From assembly GCA_015069195.1 (NCBI GenBank), contig SVJA01000017.1, positions 1 to 39,409 on the forward strand: a DNA stretch of 39,409 nt, written 5' to 3'. The stretch is from Oscillospiraceae bacterium (GTDB lineage: Bacteria > Bacillota > Clostridia > UBA1212). The notes under the pieces are model-generated. The model did no database searches, was not told where the DNA came from, and saw only the letters and a program-made list of their open reading frames with translations. Within the stretch, counting starts at the first letter, position 1; each line of letters opens with the position of its first letter. The position numbers and the translations under genes are program-made. Of this stretch, positions 33,284 through 39,409 are shown one piece after another.

Positions 33284-34618
33284 ATGGCGTACACAAAGAT
33301 TTTGAAAATTGAAAAAGGAAGTGCCGCAGAAGAAGGCGGAATACAGCCCGGTGATAAATTACTCAAAATTAACGGCAAAAAGATAAAAGATGTTTTTGAT
33401 TATCGATTTTATGCTGCTGATGAGTTTGTTTCACTTGAAATGGAGACTCCGGACGGTGAAGTATATGTCGTTGATATTGAAAAGGATGAGTACGAAGATC
33501 TCGGTATAGAGTTTGAAAATTCTATAATGGATTGTGACCGCTCTTGTGCAAATAATTGTATCTTTTGTTTTATTGACCAGATGCCGCCCGGTATGCGTGA
33601 TACGCTGTATTTTAAAGATGATGATATACGTTTATCTTTTCTTACCGGAAATTATGTCACATTGACAAATACCGGATACAGAGAGCTTGAAAGAATAGTA
33701 AAATACCATCTTTCGCCGATAAATGTTTCCGTTCATGTGACGGATCCCAAAAGACGCTGTATGATGCTTAATAATAAGAATGCCGGTGATATACTTAAAA
33801 AGATAAAGGTTTTAGTTGACGGTGGAATAACCGTAAATGCTCAGATCGTACTTTGTCCCGGTATAAATGACGGCGGCTATCTTAAAAGAACTGTGGAAGA
33901 TTTGATTGAATTAAGTTACGGTATTGCCAGTGTATCTGTGGTTCCTGTCGGTATGACAAAATACCGTGACGGTCTTTATGATCTGCGAGTATTTACTCCA
34001 GAAGAATGTGCGGAGGTTGTAGAATATATATCCTCTGTTCAAGAGAAGTGCAGAGAAGAAATCGGAACCGGATTTATATATCTGGCTGACGAATTTTATA
34101 TAAAGTCAGACATCGAAATTCCGCCGTGTGAAACTTACGAGGACTTCCCTCAGATAGAAAATGGTGTAGGCATGGCTTCGCTTCTTATTGACGAGGTTCA
34201 TACCTATATAAAAAAGAATGAAAAGAAACTAAAATCAAAAATAACCGATGAAATAAAAAAACGCAAAGTAATAATTGCAACCGGTGTTGCGGCTTTCGGT
34301 ATACTTACCGAGCTGGCTTCATATGTTTCCGGAAAATTCGACCTTGAATGTGTAAATGTAGTAAAAATTATAAATGATTTTTTCGGTGAAAACGTTACCG
34401 TTGCCGGTCTTATTACAGGCGGTGATCTGATAAATCAACTTTCGGATTATGATACTCCTGATGTGGTGTTGATAACCGAAAATATGCTCAGAAACGGGGA
34501 AACGGTATTTTTGGATGATATAACTGTTAGTGATGCAGAAGAAAAACTTAATACGAAAGTTGTACCCTGCAGTGACAGCGGTGCTGATTTTGTAAATAAG
34601 TTGTTAGGAGTTGATTAA
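33284..34618 (+). CDS. PDZ and DUF512 radical-SAM-like iron-sulfur protein
   Basis: The 444-residue protein begins with a PDZ domain (IEKGSAAEEGGIQPGDKLLKING, in part, residues 8-35). A radical-SAM type cluster motif follows with C88, C92 and C95 (CANNCIFC), plus C84 just before it. LSFLTGNYVTLTN and a TIM-barrel-like middle come next, and the DUF512 region ends the protein. This matches a widespread family of uncharacterised PDZ/Fe-S proteins, often next to der in Clostridia. The start ATG 33284 (site GGTGGAG) is used; a longer in-frame version from 33185 would precede the PDZ domain with an unlikely hydrophobic segment. It is 2 bases from der, so the two are coupled. The substrate is unknown. 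Confidence 0.88.
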   Translation: MAYTKILKIEKGSAAEEGGIQPGDKLLKINGKKIKDVFDYRFYAADEFVSLEMETPDGEVYVVDIEKDEYEDLGIEFENSIMDCDRSCANNCIFCFIDQMPPGMRDTLYFKDDDIRLSFLTGNYVTLTNTGYRELERIVKYHLSPINVSVHVTDPKRRCMMLNNKNAGDILKKIKVLVDGGITVNAQIVLCPGINDGGYLKRTVEDLIELSYGIASVSVVPVGMTKYRDGLYDLRVFTPEECAEVVEYISSVQEKCREEIGTGFIYLADEFYIKSDIEIPPCETYEDFPQIENGVGMASLLIDEVHTYIKKNEKKLKSKITDEIKKRKVIIATGVAAFGILTELASYVSGKFDLECVNVVKIINDFFGENVTVAGLITGGDLINQLSDYDTPDVVLITENMLRNGETVFLDDITVSDAEEKLNTKVVPCSDSGADFVNKLLGVD

Positions 34619-34620
34619 AA

Positions 34621-35961
34621 ATGGGAAAACCTGTTATAGCTATTGTCGGCAGACCGAATGTCGGTAAATCTTCATTTTTTAACTATGTTACCGGCAAGAG
34701 AATTTCCATTGTTGAGGATACACCGGGTGTAACCCGTGACAGAATATATGAGGATATTGAGTGGCGCGGACGTATCATTTCTTTGGTTGATACGGGAGGT
34801 CTTGAACCTGCGTCGCAGGATACAATCCTTGTTCAGATGAGAAGGCAGGCAGAACTTGCACTTGACCTTGCAGATGTCATAATTTTTATGGTTGACGTGA
34901 AAGACGGTGTAACGGCTGATGACAGAGATATTGCTACAATGCTCAGAAAGACAAAGAAACCTGTTGTTCTTGCTGTGAACAAAGTTGATAATGTAGGTGA
35001 TCCGCCGCCGGCTGTATATGAGTTTTATAATCTCGGAATCGGAGATTTTGTTACACTTTCATCTGCTCACGGCCTTGGTATCGGTGATGTACTTGATGCT
35101 GCTTTTGAATATCTTCCTGATGAAATTGAAGAAGTTGACGAGAGTGACATTATTAAAGTTGCTATTATCGGCAGACCGAATGCCGGAAAATCATCACTTA
35201 TAAACAAGTTGCTCGGAGAAGAAAGAGTAATAGTAAGTGATATAGCCGGTACGACAAGAGATGCTATCGATACATATACCGAGATAGACGGACAGAAGTA
35301 TTGTTTCATCGACACTGCAGGTATGAGAAAAAGAGGTAAAATTACTGACAATATCGAAAGATACAGCACAATGCGTTCTCTTACTGCGATAGATCGCTGT
35401 GATGTTGTGGTAATGATGGTTGATGCCGTAGAAGGCGTTACCGAGCAGGATACAAAGATTGCAGGATATGCACATGACCAAGGAAAGGCCTGTGTAATCG
35501 CTATAAATAAATGGGATCTTGTAGAAAAAGACACAGGTACACTCGAAAAGTACAGAACAAATGTATATGAAAGTTTCAACTTTATGATGTATGCACCTGT
35601 TGTATTTATTTCGGCAAAATCCGGTCAGAGAGTAAATAAGCTTCTCGAAAATATCAAGTTTGCGGCAGATCAGGCCGCACTCAGAGTTTCAACAGGTATG
35701 CTGAATGATGTTCTGAACGAAGCTGTTGCCATTGTACAGCCTCCGTCAGATAAGGGCAGAAGACTTAAAATTTTCTACATGACACAAATAAAGGTCAAAC
35801 CTCCGACATTTGTGATTTTCTGTAATAGTGCAAAACTTTTCCATTATTCGTATTTGCGCTATATTGAAAATCAGATTCGTAAAAATTTCGGTTTTGAAGG
35901 TACACCGATTGTATTTAAGATTCATGAGAAAAATGACGAAACGATGAAAACCAAAAAATAA
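34621..35961 (+). CDS. der: Ribosome-assembly GTPase Der (EngA)
   Basis: The 446-residue GTPase has two tandem G domains and a C-terminal KH-like domain, the mark of Der, needed for 50S ribosome maturation. Domain 1 shows GRPNVGKSS (residues 8-16), DTPGVTRDR, DTGG and NKVD; domain 2 shows GRPNAGKSS (near 182), DIAGTTRDA, DTAGMRKRG and NKWD. The KH-like end has KIFYMTQIKVKPPTFVIFCN. It follows the DUF512 gene by 2 bases and is followed by plsY 11 bases later, the common Firmicutes der-plsY order. Confidence 0.98.
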   Translation: MGKPVIAIVGRPNVGKSSFFNYVTGKRISIVEDTPGVTRDRIYEDIEWRGRIISLVDTGGLEPASQDTILVQMRRQAELALDLADVIIFMVDVKDGVTADDRDIATMLRKTKKPVVLAVNKVDNVGDPPPAVYEFYNLGIGDFVTLSSAHGLGIGDVLDAAFEYLPDEIEEVDESDIIKVAIIGRPNAGKSSLINKLLGEERVIVSDIAGTTRDAIDTYTEIDGQKYCFIDTAGMRKRGKITDNIERYSTMRSLTAIDRCDVVVMMVDAVEGVTEQDTKIAGYAHDQGKACVIAINKWDLVEKDTGTLEKYRTNVYESFNFMMYAPVVFISAKSGQRVNKLLENIKFAADQAALRVSTGMLNDVLNEAVAIVQPPSDKGRRLKIFYMTQIKVKPPTFVIFCNSAKLFHYSYLRYIENQIRKNFGFEGTPIVFKIHEKNDETMKTKK

Positions 35962-35972
35962 GGGGAATTCAA

Positions 35973-36623
35973 ATGTTGTATTTATTTTCAGCAATAATTC
36001 TGATAGCGGGATATCTGATAGGCAGTGTAAATGCCGCAGTTATAATTTCTAAAACTTTTTATAAGTCAGACATAAGAACTCACGGCAGCGGAAATGCCGG
36101 TACTACAAATATGCTCAGGACTTTCGGTAAGAAAGCTGCGGCAGGTACTTTTTTGATAGATCTTTTAAAAGGTGTATTTGCTGCTCTTTTAGGTATGCTC
36201 ATAATGAAGCTTTTGAGTTTTGATTCCACAACAGGCGCTGTGTGCGGAGCGATAGGTGCGATTTTAGGTCATAATTGGCCCATATATTTCAGTTTCAAGG
36301 GCGGCAAAGGTGTTTTAACGTCTTTTGCGGTATTGCTTGTAATAATGCCGATTCCGTCGCTTATTTGCCTTGGAGTATTTATTGTTGTCGTACTTATAAC
36401 AAGATATGTTTCACTCGGTTCAATGCTTGGAGCATTTGCGCTTCCTTTTTTAGTGTATTTCTTGGGTGACAATCTTTTTATCGAAAGCGGATTTACAATG
36501 TATTTTATACTTTCTGTTTTTGTGGCTGCTTTGCTTATTGCAAGACATCATGCAAATATTGTGCGACTGGTAAAGGGTACAGAGTCAAAACTTTTCTCCG
36601 GTAAGAAAAAAGATGAAAAATAA
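35973..36623 (+). CDS. plsY: Acyl-phosphate:glycerol-3-phosphate acyltransferase PlsY
   Basis: The 216-residue membrane enzyme makes lysophosphatidic acid from acyl-phosphate and glycerol-3-phosphate, starting phospholipid synthesis. It shows several hydrophobic spans, the conserved loop GSGNAGTTNMLRTFG (residues 38-52) and HNWPIYFSFKGGKG (100-113, with KGGKG), plus a late RHHANIVRL. The C-terminus is basic. The site AAGGGGAA sets ATG 35973. Its last four codons overlap the start of the next gene (36613). Confidence 0.96.
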   Translation: MLYLFSAIILIAGYLIGSVNAAVIISKTFYKSDIRTHGSGNAGTTNMLRTFGKKAAAGTFLIDLLKGVFAALLGMLIMKLLSFDSTTGAVCGAIGAILGHNWPIYFSFKGGKGVLTSFAVLLVIMPIPSLICLGVFIVVVLITRYVSLGSMLGAFALPFLVYFLGDNLFIESGFTMYFILSVFVAALLIARHHANIVRLVKGTESKLFSGKKKDEK

Positions 36624-38466
36624 TGAAATACTCAGAACAAAACTGATAACTTCGTATAAGTCTTCAAGCACTTCTATGATTCCTTTTGGTATAGGCGGTT
36701 TGTCTTCGATAGGTATAAAAATTAACCTTTCCGAAGGCAGCCGACTTGTGCGTTTTTTGACGCATTGTCCAAGCTATTCAGACAGTATAGGAACAATTAA
36801 TATTTCTGTTTACAAATGGCTTGGGAATTTTGATGAAACCGTAAAGGAGATTCCTGAATTTTCGGAAGATTACGTGGATTTTCCGGATAACTCTTTTTTG
36901 CTTTCCGAACTTGATAAAGCCGTATCGGGCGGTGAATATCTCATACTTTGCGGTAAAGGTAAAGACACGGTAGGTGTGTGGTGTGCCGCAAATGTCGAAG
37001 ATGTCGATAATCAAAAAGCTAAATATGATATAAAACTCTACACAAACGGTGTAGAAGGCGGCGAATGTATGCCTCGCATTATTTTGTGTATCGAAGAAAT
37101 TGAGAAATGTGACGAAAGTATTTTGAACACCGAATATCCCGTTGATTATGTCAGAAGTGATTGGAACCTGTCAGGTATTCCGTCATACGATTACGGTGTG
37201 CTTGCTGAAAGATTATATAACTGCGGTCAGGGAGTATATCTGAAAGAAGAGTTTTCATCTGAAAATGACAGTTTGATGGTGATTGCAACATCTACGAATG
37301 ATGCCGAGTACAAAGCATATATAAAAAAACTCTCTGAAAACGGTTATAAAAACGAGTTTCATAACGAGATTGATGAAAATATATATGATGCGTTTTACAA
37401 CGAAAAAAACAGGATTTATACGTATTATACGGCAAATGACGGCAGCGTCAGAATAATACTTGATAAAACAAGCACTGATATAAATGATTTCGGTTATACA
37501 TACAAGAAAAAGCCTGATGATACCACAGAAGTGTATCAGTACGGTCTGATAATGGCAGAGACTTTTAATCCAGATATAAATTATCTTGAATACATAGGCG
37601 GAGGAATGTCTTATTTTATCAAACTTGCAGATAACGGCATTTATATGATAGACGGCGGAATGTTTACTCAGTATGACAAAAATCATTGCGACGAGTTTAT
37701 ACGCTTTATGCGTGAGATAACAAAGACACCGGTCGGCGCAAAAGTAAGAATTGCATGCTGGCATATTACTCACGGACATGATGATCATAATTCGGGCTTT
37801 GCATATTTTATGAAAAATTATCACGACGATATTATCATTGAGCGTCTGATGTACAATCTTCCCGATGAATTTAATTCGCATGAGGCTCTTGTCGGAAACT
37901 GCGAGTACAATCACTCAGCATTTGAAAGTATAAAAAAATACTGGCCGGATGCCAAAGAACTTAAAAACCATACAGGCGAAAGAATAAAGCTTGCCGATAT
38001 TGAAATAGAGATTCTGTTTACCCATGAGGATCTGGTTGATTTAAAAACAGGAAAGAGCATAGCATCTGAATTCAATGCGACGAGTACGGTAAGTAAGATT
38101 CATTTTGACGGAAAAAAGCTGATGATAACCGGTGACGTAACCCCTGAGGGTGAAAAGATCATTGTAGAATCTTTTTCGACAGAAACCGTTAAGTCGGATA
38201 TGGTTCAGGCATCACACCACATGATAAATCCTCTTATAACTCTTTATAAAGTTTCGTCACCGGAGATTTTACTTATTCCACAAAATACATTGCACATTGA
38301 GGATTATCCGAGTGTAAAAGCTTTGCATGATGTTATCAGAAAAATATTTAACAGACGATATTATGCAGGTAATGAAACTGTAGGATTCAAAGTAATTGAC
38401 GGCAAAATAGTTGATTTCCACCACGGAAAAATTGTCGGTGGTAAATATACAAATTGGAAATTTTAA
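36613..38466 (+). CDS. Large metallo-beta-lactamase-fold protein with uncharacterised N-terminal region
   Basis: The 617-residue protein ends in a metallo-beta-lactamase domain: ITHGHDDHNSG gives the metal ligands H387, H389, D391 and H392, the TGD step has D508, and QASHHMIN has H535/H536. A first beta strand region (GGMSYFIKLADNGIYMIDGGM, in part, near 335) opens the domain. Residues 1-165 look like a beta-sandwich (CPSYSDSIGTINISVYKW; GGEYLILCGKGKDTVGVWC) and 185-310 form a second unknown part. There is no signal peptide or membrane span. The ATG overlaps the plsY end by 11 bases, with only a weak ribosome site. Family substrates range from nucleic acids to lactones and phosphodiesters, so function is open. 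A close paralogue follows 17 bases later. Confidence 0.85.
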   Translation: MKNNEILRTKLITSYKSSSTSMIPFGIGGLSSIGIKINLSEGSRLVRFLTHCPSYSDSIGTINISVYKWLGNFDETVKEIPEFSEDYVDFPDNSFLLSELDKAVSGGEYLILCGKGKDTVGVWCAANVEDVDNQKAKYDIKLYTNGVEGGECMPRIILCIEEIEKCDESILNTEYPVDYVRSDWNLSGIPSYDYGVLAERLYNCGQGVYLKEEFSSENDSLMVIATSTNDAEYKAYIKKLSENGYKNEFHNEIDENIYDAFYNEKNRIYTYYTANDGSVRIILDKTSTDINDFGYTYKKKPDDTTEVYQYGLIMAETFNPDINYLEYIGGGMSYFIKLADNGIYMIDGGMFTQYDKNHCDEFIRFMREITKTPVGAKVRIACWHITHGHDDHNSGFAYFMKNYHDDIIIERLMYNLPDEFNSHEALVGNCEYNHSAFESIKKYWPDAKELKNHTGERIKLADIEIEILFTHEDLVDLKTGKSIASEFNATSTVSKIHFDGKKLMITGDVTPEGEKIIVESFSTETVKSDMVQASHHMINPLITLYKVSSPEILLIPQNTLHIEDYPSVKALHDVIRKIFNRRYYAGNETVGFKVIDGKIVDFHHGKIVGGKYTNWKF

Positions 38467-38483
38467 GTTAGGATGTACTTTTT

Positions 38484-39409
38484 ATGAACAATCAAAAAGA
38501 AGATAAGTTTAAGACGAGATTGATCCCTGTTTATGACAGCTCTGCTACAGTACATATTCCTTTTGGGGTAGATGAAAATAATTGTATAGGTATAAGATTC
38601 AAAATTGATTCAAAGAGTGTTTTGAAGAGTTTGACAGCGCATTGTCCGAGTTACGGTGATAATATAGGAACACTTCCTATGAATTTTTATAAATGGGATG
38701 AGTCTTACGAAAAAACTGTGTCTTCAGCGCCGATCTACACGGTTGCCCCTGTAGATTTTCCGGATTCTGCGTTTGTTAATGAAGATGTATCTGCAGGAAA
38801 TATTTCAGACGGTGAATATCTTTTCTTGGCTAAAGACGGAAAAGACGGTGTCGGTTTCTGGTGTAATGCACCATACGCAGACGGCAGTACGGTAAAGGAT
38901 GAATTCGGATTTACTATTTACACAAACGGTGCAGAGGGCGGAGAAATTGTGCCTAAAATTATTTTTGAAATAGAGTCTGAGTGTGATGAGAAGGTTTATC
39001 CGGAGTCCGAATACTCCGGTGCAGATTATATAAGAGCCGGATGGATGATAAAGGCTATACCTTCATACGATTACGGAAAACTTTCTGAAAATGTTTATAA
39101 TTGCGGTCAGGGTATTTTTGTTCCGGATGATTTTGACGCATCTGATGATTCCGAAATGATTTGTATAAGCGAAACAAATATCAAAGAGTATAAAAATTAT
39201 ATCAGAAAACTCAGTGAAAACGGTTATGTAAATGAAATGCATAATGAAATATCTTCAAATGTGTATGATATGTATTTTGACGGCAAAAATCGTGTTTATT
39301 GTTATTATACCGAAGAATACAACGAGGTTCGTGTAATACTTGATAAAACCAGTCAAAGTATTTCAAAGTTTAATTATTCGTACGATAAGAAGTCCGGAGA
39401 AACTACCGA
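38484..39409 (+). CDS. Tandem paralogue of the metallo-beta-lactamase-fold protein, 3' end missing
   Basis: From ATG 38484 (site TAGGATG at 38469-38475) the frame is open to the last base of the window, giving 308 residues. It aligns along its whole visible length with the N-terminal half of the gene before it: HCPSYGDNIGT versus HCPSYSDSIGT, IYTNGAEGGEIVPKIIFEIE versus LYTNGVEGGECMPRIILCIE, IPSYDYGKL and YNCGQG, RKLSENGYVNEMHNEI. The metallo-beta-lactamase domain itself, if present, lies beyond the window. A tandem duplication is clear; divergence in the charged regions shows that it is not very recent. Confidence 0.88.
   Translation, partial: MNNQKEDKFKTRLIPVYDSSATVHIPFGVDENNCIGIRFKIDSKSVLKSLTAHCPSYGDNIGTLPMNFYKWDESYEKTVSSAPIYTVAPVDFPDSAFVNEDVSAGNISDGEYLFLAKDGKDGVGFWCNAPYADGSTVKDEFGFTIYTNGAEGGEIVPKIIFEIESECDEKVYPESEYSGADYIRAGWMIKAIPSYDYGKLSENVYNCGQGIFVPDDFDASDDSEMICISETNIKEYKNYIRKLSENGYVNEMHNEISSNVYDMYFDGKNRVYCYYTEEYNEVRVILDKTSQSISKFNYSYDKKSGETT

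Overview
This 39.4 kb window looks like chromosome from a fermentative, strictly anaerobic low-GC Gram-positive bacterium of the class Clostridia, probably gut-associated. Support comes from an NADH/ferredoxin-type [FeFe]-hydrogenase gene trio, a class III fructose-1,6-bisphosphatase, a stand-alone cobalamin-dependent methionine synthase with a separate reactivation protein, consensus sigma-A type promoters, strong GGAGG ribosome sites and lipoboxes. I cannot name the genus. I saw no rRNA or tRNA gene, CRISPR array, insertion sequence or prophage.

Positions 1-8611 are the downstream part of a bacterial microcompartment (BMC) operon, cut by the window edge. In order it holds a CoA-acylating aldehyde dehydrogenase (5' end missing), a zinc alcohol dehydrogenase with an N-terminal encapsulation peptide, four hexameric shell proteins, the phosphotransacylase PduL, a pentameric vertex protein, a PduS-like flavin/Fe-S protein, a PduT-like Fe-S trimer, a DeoR regulator and an iron alcohol dehydrogenase. 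Gene content and order resemble the fucose/rhamnose (1,2-propanediol) glycyl-radical microcompartment of Clostridium phytofermentans type. The signature enzyme would lie upstream, so this assignment is an inference. Aldehyde made in the compartment would be split between acyl-CoA to acyl-phosphate (NAD+ reduced) and alcohol (NADH reoxidised), with PduS/PduT passing electrons through the shell. Two points stand out: one shell gene carries a lysine/alanine/threonine-rich N-terminal extension and a strong internal ribosome site that could also yield the bare shell protein, and two intergenic gaps fold into long hairpins without a terminator T-tract.

Positions 8612-20606 hold an unrecognised lipoprotein, a convergent bidirectional terminator, a minus-strand methionine/one-carbon operon (metF, activation protein, metH, with overlapping genes), a divergent hydCBA operon for the hydrogenase, and two further lipoproteins (a beta-helix protein and a Ser/Thr/Pro-linker protein).

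Positions 20607-36623 are largely housekeeping: fbp, a GH1 beta-glucosidase, secG, rnr, prfB (with the classic +1 programmed frameshift), an HD-domain 5'-nucleotidase, secA, a membrane TPR protein, rpmF, a PDZ/radical-SAM-like DUF512 protein, der and plsY. Positions 36613-39409 hold two tandem paralogues of a large metallo-beta-lactamase-fold protein with an uncharacterised N-terminal region, the second cut by the window end. No stretch longer than about 250 bases lacks a gene. The longest gap, 18399-18641, holds a hairpin and probably the promoter of the next lipoprotein, although I could not place that promoter with confidence.
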